This document shows, in pieces, positions 43,183 to 51,602 of a stretch of DNA of 64,000 bases (positions are counted from its first letter, which is position 1; each line of letters begins with the position of its first letter). The translations under genes were made by a program, and so were the position numbers. The notes below the pieces were generated by a model. It made no database searches. It saw only the letters and a program-made list of their open reading frames with translations, and was not told the DNA's origin. Source of the stretch: Mycobacterium lehmannii. GTDB taxonomy: Bacteria > Actinomycetota > Actinomycetes > Mycobacteriales > Mycobacteriaceae. The stretch covers positions 37,621 to 101,620 of the forward strand of contig NZ_NKCN01000020.1 of the NCBI RefSeq assembly GCF_002245535.1, written 5' to 3'.

Positions 43183-44394
43183 ATGCGCGCGCTTCATGAC
43201 CAGAACCCCTGGGCCTCGGCCGGGGGTGGTGCTGGGCTGCGCCCGTTCTCGGTGCTGCTCGTCGAGGACGACCGCGGCGACGCCATCCTGGTCGAGGAGT
43301 TGATCGCCGACGCCGACTCCAATATCAACGTCGTGTGGGCGCCGTCCATGGAGGATGCCGAACAGCATCTGGAGGTTTCCCGCCCCGACTGCGTGCTGCT
43401 GGATCTGAACCTCCCGGACGCGGACGGTATCAAAGCGCTCGACCGCGTCGCCAGGCGCGACATCACCATGCCGATCGTCGTGTTGACCGGCCTCAACGAT
43501 GAGCACTTCGGCATCTCGGCCGTCGCTGCCGGCGCCCAGGATTACCTCGTCAAGGGTCGCGTCGAACCGGAGACGCTGCGCCGCGCGCTGCTCTACGCCG
43601 TGGAACGCAAGCGCGCCGAGCTGACGTCGGTGGAACTGCACGCCAGCGAGCTGCGCGCGATGGAGAACGCCCGCCTCGAGCGTGGCCTGTTGCCGTCACC
43701 GCTGCTCCTCGATCAACCCGGAATCGACATCGTCGCCGAATACCGGCCCAGTCGTCAGCACGCACTGCTCGGCGGCGACTTCTACGACTTCGTGCAGACC
43801 CCCGACCGCACCCTGCACGTCATGGTCGGTGACGTGGCCGGTCACGGGCCCGACGAGGCGGCGCTGGGCGTGGCGTTGAGGATCGGCTGGCGGGCGCTGA
43901 CGTTCGCCGGGTTGCGGGGCAACGAACGCATGCGCCAGTTGGAACGGATCCTGAGCACCGAACGCCCGGGTTCGAGCATCTTCGCGACGGTGCTCAGCGT
44001 CGCGATGTCCACCGACAACCTCAGCTTCAACGTCGTGTCCGCCGGTCATCCCGGCATGCTGCTGCACGGTGACGACACCGTGGAATGGCTGGAACCGGAG
44101 GTCGGCCCGGCGCTCGGCCTGTACGGCCTCGAATGGCCTCTGAACATCTTCGAACTGCCCCCGGGATACGGCCTGGTGCTGTTGACCGACGGATTGTTCG
44201 AGGGTCGCTCCGGTCGCGGAACCGAACGCCTCGGCGAGGCGGGCCTGCTCGAAGTCGCCAGGGGCTACGCCCACCTGCCCGGTCGCGAGTTCGTCACCGC
44301 ACTGATCGACGACGTGGAGCGCCGCGCGCAGTCGGTGGGCGGTATCAGCGACGACATCGCGGTGGTGCGGGTGGAGCGGACGATCACCGGATGA
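43183..44394 (+). CDS. Response regulator with PP2C-type (RsbU/SpoIIE-like) phosphatase domain
   Basis: Protein of 403 residues. An N-terminal receiver domain has VLLVEDDRGDA, phospho-acceptor Asp74 in CVLLDLNLPDADG, and Lys in YLVKGRV. A coiled linker (RAELTSVELHASELRAMENARLERGLLPSP) leads to a PPM/SpoIIE phosphatase with metal residues in LLGGDFYDF and MVGDVAGHGPDEA, and later LLTDGLFEGR and GISDDIAVVRV. Such proteins dephosphorylate anti-anti-sigma factors in partner switching. The stop overlaps the start of the histidine kinase (ATGA). The kinase and the RsbW-like gene are likely partners. Confidence 0.92.
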   Translation: MRALHDQNPWASAGGGAGLRPFSVLLVEDDRGDAILVEELIADADSNINVVWAPSMEDAEQHLEVSRPDCVLLDLNLPDADGIKALDRVARRDITMPIVVLTGLNDEHFGISAVAAGAQDYLVKGRVEPETLRRALLYAVERKRAELTSVELHASELRAMENARLERGLLPSPLLLDQPGIDIVAEYRPSRQHALLGGDFYDFVQTPDRTLHVMVGDVAGHGPDEAALGVALRIGWRALTFAGLRGNERMRQLERILSTERPGSSIFATVLSVAMSTDNLSFNVVSAGHPGMLLHGDDTVEWLEPEVGPALGLYGLEWPLNIFELPPGYGLVLLTDGLFEGRSGRGTERLGEAGLLEVARGYAHLPGREFVTALIDDVERRAQSVGGISDDIAVVRVERTITG

Positions 44395-45962
44395 GGAGTC
44401 GCCTCACCGTCCAGGGGTGGCAGAACCTCGTGCTGTCCCTGATGGGCGTGGTGGTCATCGCCGGAGCGATCGTGGGTGCGCTGCTGTTGAACCGGACCGA
44501 CGAGGTCTCGCGCGAGCTGAACCTCGGCATCCAACCCGCCCGCGTGGCGGCGTATCAGCTGCAGGCGGCCCTTCGCGATCAGGAGACCGCTGTGCGCGGT
44601 TACGCGATCGCCGCCGATCTCCAGTTCCTCGACCCCTACTTCGAGGGGCAGCAGGTCGAAAACGAGTCGGTGCGGCAGATCCGCGACGGAATCGGCCACC
44701 GGGAGAAGCTCATCGGCGACCTGGAAGCGATCGAGAAGGCCGCGGCCGAGTGGCGTTCGACGTACGCGGACCCGTTGATCGCCTCGGTGACACCAGGAAT
44801 GCCGAAGGTTCTGGACGCCGCCACCGCCGAGCGCGGCAAACAAGGGTTCGACGCCCTGCGCGCGCTCTTCAACACCCAGAACCGCGACCTGTCGCAGGCC
44901 CGCCAGGATGCGGTCGACGAGCTCGCCGCCGTGCAGACCTGGCGAGACACCCTGTTGATCGCGATCCTCGTGGCGTTCTTCGTCGCCGGCATCGTGCTGG
45001 CGGTCCTGGTGCGCAAGGCCGTCACCCGCCCCCTCGAGCAGCTCGCCGCCTCGTGCCGCAGGATCACCGAGGGCAACTTCGACGAGAAGATCGCGGTGCG
45101 CGGCCCGCGTGACATTCAGGCGATCGCTGCGGATGTGGAGGACATGCGCCAGCGCGTCGTCGACGAGCTGGCTGCGTCGCGGTCGGCCAGAGAGCAACTC
45201 GGCGATCAAGCCCTGGAACTGCAACGGTCGAACGCCGAACTCGAACAGTTCGCCTATGTGGCTTCACACGACCTGCAGGAGCCGCTGCGCAAGGTGGCCT
45301 CGTTCTGCCAGCTGATCGAGAAGCGCTACGGCGACAAGCTCGACGAGCGCGGCGTTGAATACATCCGCTTCGCCGTCGACGGCGCCAAACGCATGCAGGT
45401 GCTGATCAACGACCTGCTCACCTTCTCCCGCGTCGGCAGGCTCGGCTCGACCGAAGCCGACGTCGACCTCGATGCCGTGCTGGCCGACGCGATCGACAAC
45501 GTGTCGGCCTCGATCGAGGAATCCGGCGCCGAGGTGGTCCGCACCGGAGAGCCGCTGCCCACCGTCAAGGGCGACCCGACGCTGTTGACGATGCTGTGGC
45601 AGAACCTGATCGGCAACGCGGTGAAATTCCGCCGGCCCGACGCCGCGCCGCGGATCGTCATCGACTGCGCGGTCGGCGAGGGCACCCGCGAGGGCGCGTG
45701 GCTCTTCACAGTCACCGACAACGGGATCGGCATTCCCGAGGAGTTCGCCGAGAAGGTCTTCGTGATCTTCCAGCGCCTGCACGGCCGGGAGGTCTACACC
45801 GGAACGGGTATCGGCCTGGCGCTGTGCAAGAAGATCGTCGAGCACCACGGCGGTAACATCTGGATCGACACCGGCCACACCGAGGGCACCAGGTTCCGCT
45901 TCACCATTCCCTGCGTCGTCGACGAGCCCGTCGCGGCCGAGATGGAAGGATCAACTGCATGA
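44391..45962 (+). CDS. CHASE3-HAMP sensor histidine kinase
   Basis: Membrane kinase of 523 residues. TM1 is at about 11-33, a CHASE3 sensor domain (AAYQLQAALRDQETAVRGYAIA) follows, TM2 is at about 187-207, then HAMP and a coiled coil. The phospho-His is His293 in VASHDLQEPLRKVASF, a sequence typical of phytochrome-like kinases. ATP-binding boxes are WQNLIGNAVKFRRPD (N), VTDNGIGIPEEF (G1) and TGTGIGLALCKKIVEHHGG (G2). It overlaps both neighbours by 4 nt, so it is tightly coupled with the phosphatase and the single-domain regulator. Confidence 0.93.
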   Translation: MRSRLTVQGWQNLVLSLMGVVVIAGAIVGALLLNRTDEVSRELNLGIQPARVAAYQLQAALRDQETAVRGYAIAADLQFLDPYFEGQQVENESVRQIRDGIGHREKLIGDLEAIEKAAAEWRSTYADPLIASVTPGMPKVLDAATAERGKQGFDALRALFNTQNRDLSQARQDAVDELAAVQTWRDTLLIAILVAFFVAGIVLAVLVRKAVTRPLEQLAASCRRITEGNFDEKIAVRGPRDIQAIAADVEDMRQRVVDELAASRSAREQLGDQALELQRSNAELEQFAYVASHDLQEPLRKVASFCQLIEKRYGDKLDERGVEYIRFAVDGAKRMQVLINDLLTFSRVGRLGSTEADVDLDAVLADAIDNVSASIEESGAEVVRTGEPLPTVKGDPTLLTMLWQNLIGNAVKFRRPDAAPRIVIDCAVGEGTREGAWLFTVTDNGIGIPEEFAEKVFVIFQRLHGREVYTGTGIGLALCKKIVEHHGGNIWIDTGHTEGTRFRFTIPCVVDEPVAAEMEGSTA

Positions 45963-46399
45963 CACTGGACGGCCGGGCGATCGACGTGCTGCTCGTCGAG
46001 GACGACCCGGGTGACGAGCTGATCACCCGAGAAGCATTCGAGCACAACAAGATCAAGAACACCTTGCACGTCGCGCACGACGGTGAGGAGGGACTCGACT
46101 TCCTCTACCGCCGAGGCAAGTACGCCGACGCGCCGCGGCCCGACCTGATCCTGCTCGACCTGAACCTGCCGAAATACGACGGCAGGCAGTTGCTCGAGCA
46201 GATCAAGTCCGACGCCGAGCTCAGCCACATCCCAGTCGTCGTACTTACCACGTCATCGGCGGAGGAAGACATCCTGCGCAGCTACAAACTGCACGCCAAC
46301 GCGTATGTCACCAAGCCCGTCGATCTCGATCAGTTCATGAACGCCGTCCGCCAGATCGACGAGTTCTTCGTTCAGGTGGTCCGGCTGCCCAACTCCTGA
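45959..46399 (+). CDS. Single-domain response regulator (Rcp1-like)
   Basis: Receiver protein of 146 residues without an output domain. It has acidic residues in VLLVEDDPGDELITREAF, phospho-acceptor Asp67 in LILLDLNLPKYDG, Thr in VVVLTTSSAEEDI, and Lys in AYVTKPVDLDQF. The insertion RRGKYADAPRP before the Asp is typical of Rcp1-type regulators that pair with phytochrome-like kinases. It is cotranscribed with the kinase (ATGA overlap) and likely relays phosphate to the receiver-phosphatase or acts by protein contact. Confidence 0.92.
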   Translation: MTLDGRAIDVLLVEDDPGDELITREAFEHNKIKNTLHVAHDGEEGLDFLYRRGKYADAPRPDLILLDLNLPKYDGRQLLEQIKSDAELSHIPVVVLTTSSAEEDILRSYKLHANAYVTKPVDLDQFMNAVRQIDEFFVQVVRLPNS

Positions 46400-46866
46400 C
46401 CGCCGCGTTCGTCATCGGTCACGTCGAAGTCGATGCGCACGGTCGTGCCCGACGTCGATTTCATGACCTCCACACCGTTGCCGACCGCGCGGATGATCGG
46501 AAGGCCGCGCCCGCGGGTCGTGGGCTCCGTGCTCGGGGTCCGCCACTGCCCGTGATCTGAGACACAGACCACTATCCGCCCGTCCTCAACGGTCGCCTCG
46601 ACCACCATCTTTCCGTCGGGGGAGTCCTGGTAAGCATGCTCGACGCAGTTGGTGGCGGCCTCGTTGACCGCGAGCACGATGTCGGCACTCACGTCGTCGG
46701 GCACGCCGATCGGTTCCATCCACCCGACCAAACTGCGGCGAATCTGTGCCAGTCGATCCGCGGTGGCCGGAACCTCGATCCTCAGAGGGTCTGCCGGCCG
46801 CAGACGCACGTCGATCACCACGCCCGTGGTTGTACCCCGCTTGCCCCGATTCCTCACGCATGTCAC
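46372..46866 (-). CDS. RsbW-like ATP-binding serine kinase/anti-sigma factor
   Basis: GHKL-type ATPase of 164 residues: LRIEVPATADRLAQIRRSLVGWM at the start, N-box VLAVNEAATNCVEHAYQDS, G1-like VSDHGQWRTP and G2-like RGRGLPIIRAVGN. This is the HATPase_c_2 pattern of RsbW/SpoIIAB anti-sigma factors, which phosphorylate anti-anti-sigma proteins. Its convergent 28-nt overlap with the receiver gene places it in the same module. An internal GTG near VVIDVRLRP is an alternative start. No sigma or anti-anti-sigma gene is seen nearby. Confidence 0.88.
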   Translation of the reverse strand: MTCVRNRGKRGTTTGVVIDVRLRPADPLRIEVPATADRLAQIRRSLVGWMEPIGVPDDVSADIVLAVNEAATNCVEHAYQDSPDGKMVVEATVEDGRIVVCVSDHGQWRTPSTEPTTRGRGLPIIRAVGNGVEVMKSTSGTTVRIDFDVTDDERGGQELGSRTT

Positions 46867-46955
46867 GCATACGCTTGGGTCTCAAAACAATAGCGAGGCG
46901 CAGATCACACCCGCGGACGACGAAAAAGCGAGCGCGCCGCGCGTACCGATGGCCG

Positions 46956-47327
46956 TCAGCCGTAGAAGATCACCTGATAGTCGGGCGTCCACGCACCCTG
47001 TTTGCAGCTCAGCGGAATTCCGTCGGGCGTCTGGGCCACTCCGGTCGCATCCCCGCACGGTAGACGGTTGGTGCGGACGCCGACCAGCGGTGGCGACGAG
47101 ACCCACGTGCTGCGCGAGTTGCACGCCAGCGTGTTGCCCGAGGCGTCGATCCCGAAGTTGTAGCGGGTGTTCTGCACGCAGTGCGTGCCCTCCACCGCGC
47201 TCCGGTCGACGTAGGGAACACAGTCGGCGCCGTCGCAGTAGCCGGGGGATGCCGGCGCATTCGCGGCGGTCATCAGCGGTGCGGCGACGAATCCGCACGC
47301 GAGCGCAGCTGCAGCCATGAGCCTCAT
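46956..47327 (-). CDS. Secreted Cys-containing protein of unknown function
   Basis: Protein of 123 residues with a signal peptide (MRLMAAAALACGFVAAPLMTAANA, cleavage likely after about residue 24). The mature part has six cysteines spread as YCDGADCVPY, HCVQNTRYNF, LACNSRS, LPCGDATG and LSCKQG, suggesting disulfides in a small extracellular domain. I do not recognise a family. It is divergent from the DUF732 gene by about 57 bp; the -10 region could include the TAGGCT-like sequence around 47335. Confidence 0.75.
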   Translation of the reverse strand: MRLMAAAALACGFVAAPLMTAANAPASPGYCDGADCVPYVDRSAVEGTHCVQNTRYNFGIDASGNTLACNSRSTWVSSPPLVGVRTNRLPCGDATGVAQTPDGIPLSCKQGAWTPDYQVIFYG

Positions 47328-47384
47328 AGCTGGCTAGCCTAAGTGCCCCGCATCGACGGTGAACACGGAATAGGCTCTTAAGCC

Positions 47385-47723
47385 ATGAAGCCGGTGATGG
47401 TTACCCTGGTCGCCGCCGCGGGTGCGGCTGCGTTGATCTCCGCTCCGACGGCCAACGCCGATGCGGTCGCATATCTGGTCAACGTGCACGTGCGTCCGGG
47501 ATACAACTTCCCCAACGCCGACGCCGCCCTCGGCTACGGCAGGACGATCTGCGACCGGGTGGCGGGCAAGATGAGCTACGGACAGCTGGTCGACCAGGTG
47601 ACCGCCGACTTCCATACGACCGACAAGTATCAGGGCGCCTACCTGATCAACCAGGCGGTCAACGAGCTGTGCCCGGCGCAGATCTGGCAGTTGCGCCAAT
47701 CGGCCGCCGGTTACACCGGATGA
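47385..47723 (+). CDS. Secreted DUF732-domain protein
   Basis: Protein of 112 residues with a signal peptide ending in ISAPTANADA. The mature domain DAVAYLVNVHVRPGYNFPNADAALGYGRTICDRVAGK and INQAVNELCPAQIWQL carries the two conserved cysteines of DUF732, a mycobacterial secreted family of unknown function. It is followed at once by a strong hairpin terminator facing the lpqH gene. Confidence 0.87.
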   Translation: MKPVMVTLVAAAGAAALISAPTANADAVAYLVNVHVRPGYNFPNADAALGYGRTICDRVAGKMSYGQLVDQVTADFHTTDKYQGAYLINQAVNELCPAQIWQLRQSAAGYTG

Positions 47724-47728
47724 AGAAC

Positions 47729-47754
47729 GGCGGCGCCCCTGTCGGGACGCCGCC
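47729..47754. terminator. Bidirectional hairpin terminator
   Basis: Stem GGCGGCGCCCC with GGGACGCCGCC around a short loop, followed by TTCTCT. It lies between the convergent DUF732 and lpqH genes. Confidence 0.75.
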
Positions 47755-47777
47755 TTCTCTCACGCTCGAGATCTGCC

Positions 47778-48242
47778 CTACGGGCAGGTGACTTCGATCT
47801 CGAAGGGCTTGTTGACCGGCTGCAACGGGTTGGCCATGTCGACGCCCGTTGCGGTGCCGCTGATCTTGTACGTCTTACCGTCCTTCTCGGCCTTGGCCTC
47901 GCCCTGGCCGGCTCCACTCTGGTAGCCCAGCGTCACGCCGTTGACGTTGCCCAGGCCGACCGACTGCACCGTCGGTTCGTCGCCGGAGCTGACGACGGCG
48001 CCGATGCCGGTGGTGGCGTCGCCGATCGCGATGTTGGTGTTCCCGCCCATATCGCTACACACGACGGTGCCCTGGACGGCCTGATCCTGACCGTCGATCG
48101 TGACGGTGGTCTTGCCCTCGGCCGAAGCGGCCGTCGATGTCTCACCCGAGGTTTCAGACTTCTTCTCACCCGAGGAACAGCCGGATAGACCTGCGATGAC
48201 GATCGCCGCGCCGCCGACAGCGACCAGTAACCCACGCTTCAC
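47778..48242 (-). CDS. lpqH: 19-kDa lipoprotein antigen LpqH
   Basis: Surface lipoprotein of 154 residues, a known TLR2 agonist and adhesin in M. tuberculosis. The signal ends with lipobox LSGC (Cys at about 22), followed by a Ser/Thr-rich linker subject to glycosylation and the conserved body VQSVGLGNVNGVTLGYQSGAGQ, YKISGTATGVDMANPLQPVN and FEIEVTCP, nearly as in LpqH. GTG start with a strong AAGGAGA ribosome-binding site. A paralogue lies directly upstream on the same strand. Confidence 0.93.
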   Translation of the reverse strand: MKRGLLVAVGGAAIVIAGLSGCSSGEKKSETSGETSTAASAEGKTTVTIDGQDQAVQGTVVCSDMGGNTNIAIGDATTGIGAVVSSGDEPTVQSVGLGNVNGVTLGYQSGAGQGEAKAEKDGKTYKISGTATGVDMANPLQPVNKPFEIEVTCP

Positions 48243-48361
48243 CCTGTTCTCCTTTGTGTGTGTGACCCGTCAAGATCGGATCATCCGAAAGCAGTATGGG
48301 TTCGCGGTAAACCGGCCAACAGCGTTTCTGGCAAAAATTGATCATCCGCTCCGGCGCCTGC

Positions 48362-48820
48362 TCAGCAGGACACCTGGATGCTGAAAGTGCCGTTGGCCCG
48401 GAAGCTGGGGTTGTCGGTGTTGAAGCCGTCGGCTTCACCGGAGATGTCGTAGGTCCGGCCCGTCATGGAAACCTCGGCAATGTCCGCCGTCTCGGACGCG
48501 CCCACCCCGGCCGTGTAGCTGCCGGTGAATCCGCCGATGTTGTTGATCCTGACCGACTCGACGGTCAGGGCTTCCTGGTTCGACACCATCGCGGTGACTC
48601 CGGACGTCTCGTCGCCCGTGGTGATGGTGGTGAGGTATCCCGTCGTGTCGCACTGCACCGCGTCGGTCGCGCGCTCGTCGCTCCCGTTGACCGAGACCTG
48701 CGCCGTGCCCGCGACCAGTTCGCCTTTCGGCGGTGTGTAGTCGTCGGCACTGCTCGAACATGCGGCCGACGTCAGCACGATCGCGGCGGCGCAGCACGTC
48801 AGCACCCACCGATTTCTCAC
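48362..48820 (-). CDS. LpqH-family lipoprotein paralogue
   Basis: Lipoprotein of 152 residues with signal MRNRWVLTCCAAAIVLTSAAC and lipid-anchor Cys at about 21. The body follows the LpqH plan: short linker, VSVNGSDERATDAVQCDTTG, VESVRINNIGGFTGSYTAG, YDISGEADGFNTDNPSFRAN and FSIQVSC, with one conserved disulfide. It is more divergent than LpqH itself. GTG start, only 17 bp from the divergent tgt start, so their promoters must overlap the coding region of one or the other. Confidence 0.85.
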   Translation of the reverse strand: MRNRWVLTCCAAAIVLTSAACSSSADDYTPPKGELVAGTAQVSVNGSDERATDAVQCDTTGYLTTITTGDETSGVTAMVSNQEALTVESVRINNIGGFTGSYTAGVGASETADIAEVSMTGRTYDISGEADGFNTDNPSFRANGTFSIQVSC

Positions 48821-48837
48821 AGTGCAGAATCTACGGC

Positions 48838-50115
48838 GTGGCCGTGCCGAAATCTCCCGCTCCGAAAGAGTCGTCGGCCCCGTTTTTCAGCGTGACGGCC
48901 CAAATGCCCGGCCGGGCCGGCCGCACCGGCGTCATCCGCACCCCGCACGGTGAGATCCGTACCCCCGCGTTCATTCCCGTCGGCACGCAGGCGACCGTCA
49001 AGGCAGTGCTGCCCGAAACCATGAAAGAACTTGGTGCGCAGGCTCTTCTGGCGAACGCCTACCACCTGTACCTGCAGCCCGGCCCGGACATCATCGACGA
49101 GGCTGGGGGATTGTCCGCGTTCATGAACTGGCCGGGGCCGACGTTCACCGACAGCGGCGGCTTCCAGGTGTTGTCGCTGGGCGCGGGCTTTCGCAAAGTG
49201 TTGGCGATGGACGCCGAGCGCATCCAGGCCGACGACATCATCGCCGAGGGCAAGGAGCGACTGGCCAACGTCGACGACGACGGGGTCACGTTCCGGTCGC
49301 ACCTGGACGGGTCCACCCACCGGTTCACCCCCGAGGTGTCGATCCGGATCCAGCATCAGCTCGGCGCCGACATCATCTTCGCCTTCGACGAGCTGACCAC
49401 GCTGGTGAACACCCGCGGTTACCAGGAGCGGTCGGTGCAGCGGACGCACGACTGGGCGGTGCGCTGCCTGGCCGAGCACCGGCGGCAGCACGAGGCGCGG
49501 CCGGACAAGCCCGAGCAGGCGTTGTTCGGGGTCGTGCAGGGCGCCCAGTACGAAGACCTGCGCAGGCGGGCCGCCCGCGGCCTGGTCACGATCGGTGCAC
49601 ACGCCGGGGCCGCCGAGGGCCTCGAATTCGACGGCTACGGCATCGGCGGCGCCCTGGAGAAGCAAAACCTCGCCACGATCGTCGGATGGGTGGTCGACGA
49701 GCTGCCCGCCGACAAGCCGCGCCACCTGCTGGGCATCAGCGAGCCCGACGATCTGTTCGACGCGATCGCAGCGGGCGCCGACACGTTCGACTGCGTGTCT
49801 CCGTCACGGGTCGCCCGCAACGCCGCGGTGTACTCGACAACCGGCCGCTTCAACATCACCAACGCTCGGTTTCGCCGGGACTTCACCCCGATCGACGCAG
49901 ACTGCGACTGCTATACCTGCGCCCACTACACCAAGGCCTATATCCACCACCTGTTCAAGGCCAAGGAGATCCTGTCGGCGACGCTGTGCACCATCCACAA
50001 TGAGCGGTTCGTGGTGCGGCTGGTCGACCGCATCCGCGCGGCCATCGAAACGGGTGACTTCGACGAGCTGCGCGCCGACGTCCTGGGGCGGTACTACGCG
50101 ACACGAACGCCCTGA
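48838..50115 (+). CDS. tgt: tRNA-guanine transglycosylase (Tgt) with atypical base pocket
   Basis: Exchanges guanine 34 of GUN-anticodon tRNAs for a 7-deazaguanine base. 425 residues. The catalytic Asp lies in FTDSGGFQV (Asp105) and the nucleophile Asp in DTFDCVSPSRVARN (Asp318). The zinc site CDCYTC with HHLFKAKE is intact. The base-recognition loops differ from the usual bacterial pattern: FDELTTL (Leu186 where preQ1-type enzymes have Cys) and GGALEK in place of GGLAVG. Paired with gluQ, this suggests use of salvaged queuine or another base; no queCDEF genes are seen here. GTG start. Confidence 0.9.
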   Translation: MAVPKSPAPKESSAPFFSVTAQMPGRAGRTGVIRTPHGEIRTPAFIPVGTQATVKAVLPETMKELGAQALLANAYHLYLQPGPDIIDEAGGLSAFMNWPGPTFTDSGGFQVLSLGAGFRKVLAMDAERIQADDIIAEGKERLANVDDDGVTFRSHLDGSTHRFTPEVSIRIQHQLGADIIFAFDELTTLVNTRGYQERSVQRTHDWAVRCLAEHRRQHEARPDKPEQALFGVVQGAQYEDLRRRAARGLVTIGAHAGAAEGLEFDGYGIGGALEKQNLATIVGWVVDELPADKPRHLLGISEPDDLFDAIAAGADTFDCVSPSRVARNAAVYSTTGRFNITNARFRRDFTPIDADCDCYTCAHYTKAYIHHLFKAKEILSATLCTIHNERFVVRLVDRIRAAIETGDFDELRADVLGRYYATRTP

Positions 50116-50122
50116 CACTTAT

Positions 50123-50191
50123 GGCGCGAACGTGGGTTACCCGCACGCTGTCGGGTGGTCGGAGCGTGTGTCGATCCCACACTCGGCGCGG
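50123..50191. repeat. 66-bp-type imperfect palindrome, family 3 copy B
   Basis: Its reverse complement matches the copy at 33694-33759, with GTGCGGGTAACCCACGTTCG shared exactly in one arm. It lies between tgt and the CoA-transferase gene. Confidence 0.75.
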
Positions 50192-50203
50192 TAGGTTCTC
50201 GCC

Positions 50204-51520
50204 ATGCCGATCGAGCTCACCGCCGAGCAGGCCGCCGCGCGACTCGCGACCGACGACACCTTGGGCATACCGCTCGGTCCGGGCCAACCGCCGGCGTTCC
50301 TGCGCGCGCTGGGTGAACGCGACGACTGGACGAACCTTCGTGTCTACGGCGCGCTGCTCGCCGTCGGCACCGAACTGTTCGCCCGCCCCGGCGTGCGCTA
50401 TCTGTCGGGTTTCTACGGTCCGCTCGAACGCGCCCTGCGGGACTCAGGCGCCGATGTCGAGTTCGCGCCGGCCGACTTTCGCCGCTTCGGCCCGCTGCTC
50501 GAACGCCAGTCTCCGCGTGTGATGACGACCGTAGCCACACCGCCGGACGCCGACGGCTGGTGCTCGCTGGCCCTGCACGCCGGCGGCACGGTCAACGAAT
50601 TACACCGCGCCGGAGCCGATCCCGATCGCATACTGATCGTCGAGGCATCCGAGGCCTACCCGCGCACGTTCGGGTTCGGCGACGAGCACCGTAATGCGTT
50701 GCACGTCGACGAGATCGACATCCTCGTGCACTCGACAGAGGCGCCGCTCGCACTTCCGGGCGCGGCCCCCACCGAGGCCGATGTCGCGATCGCGCAGCAC
50801 GCCGTCGCCTTCATCCGGCCCGGCGCGACGTTGCAGACCGGAATCGGTTCGATCCCCAGCCAGATCGCGGCGCTGCTGGCCGAGGGCGACGGCGGCGAAT
50901 ACGGTTTGCACAGCGAGATGTTCACTGACGGCTGTATGCAACTGCATCGGGCGGGCAAGGTCACCAACAGCGGCAAGGGCATCTACGACGGTGTGAGCGT
51001 GACGACGTTCGCTTTCGGCTCGGCGGATCTGTACACCTGGCTCGACGGCAACCACGACGTCGCGTTCCTGCCGGTGGAGATCGTCAACGCACCCGAGGTG
51101 ATCGCCGCCAACCACGAGATGGTGTCCATCAACGGCGCGCTCGCGATCGACATCGGCGGCCAGGTCGTCGCCGACACCATCGACGGTAACCAGTTCAGCG
51201 GCGTCGGCGGTGCAGAGGATTTCGTCGCAGGCGCCGGTCTCGAGTTGTCGGACCGCTCGCTGATCTGTCTGCCCTCGACGTATGAGAAGGACGGGCAACT
51301 GCATTCGCGGATCGTGCCGTGGTTCGGGCCTGGCGCGGTGATCACCACGCCGCGACACCATGTCGACGTGATCGTCACCGAGTACGGCGCCGCGGAGCTG
51401 GAGGGCGCGACCGTCCGCGAACGCGGTGAGGCGCTCGCCGCGATCGCGCATCCGCAATTCCGCGACGGCCTTCTCGCGGCGGCCGAACGTGCGTCCAAGG
51501 GACGCTCGCCTGTCGTCTGA
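50204..51520 (+). CDS. Acetyl-CoA hydrolase/4-hydroxybutyrate CoA-transferase family protein
   Basis: Family I CoA-transferase-like enzyme of 438 residues. It contains LQTGIGSIPSQIAALL, the GLHSEMFTDGCMQLHRAGKVTNSGKG segment, VAFLPVEIVNAPEVIAANHEMVSINGALAIDIGGQV, and the IVTEYGAAELEG C-terminal glutamate region. Such enzymes transfer CoA between acetate and acyl groups or hydrolyse acetyl-CoA. The exact acceptor cannot be told. It stands between tgt and gluQ without an evident functional link. ATG start. Confidence 0.88.
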   Translation: MPIELTAEQAAARLATDDTLGIPLGPGQPPAFLRALGERDDWTNLRVYGALLAVGTELFARPGVRYLSGFYGPLERALRDSGADVEFAPADFRRFGPLLERQSPRVMTTVATPPDADGWCSLALHAGGTVNELHRAGADPDRILIVEASEAYPRTFGFGDEHRNALHVDEIDILVHSTEAPLALPGAAPTEADVAIAQHAVAFIRPGATLQTGIGSIPSQIAALLAEGDGGEYGLHSEMFTDGCMQLHRAGKVTNSGKGIYDGVSVTTFAFGSADLYTWLDGNHDVAFLPVEIVNAPEVIAANHEMVSINGALAIDIGGQVVADTIDGNQFSGVGGAEDFVAGAGLELSDRSLICLPSTYEKDGQLHSRIVPWFGPGAVITTPRHHVDVIVTEYGAAELEGATVRERGEALAAIAHPQFRDGLLAAAERASKGRSPVV

Positions 51521-51534
51521 CGGCGTTTCCTCCC

Positions 51535-51591
51535 GCGACCGACCGTGTCTGCCCCCGACACGCCGCGCAGCGGCGTACCAAAAGCGGTCGC
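51535..51591. terminator. Multi-stem palindromic terminator-like sequence
   Basis: Outer arms GCGACCG and CGGTCGC enclose GTGTC-TGCCCCC-GACAC and GCCGC-GCA-GCGGC hairpins. It lies between the convergent CoA-transferase and gluQ genes. Confidence 0.6.
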
Positions 51592-51602
51592 TCGCACAGG
51601 AT

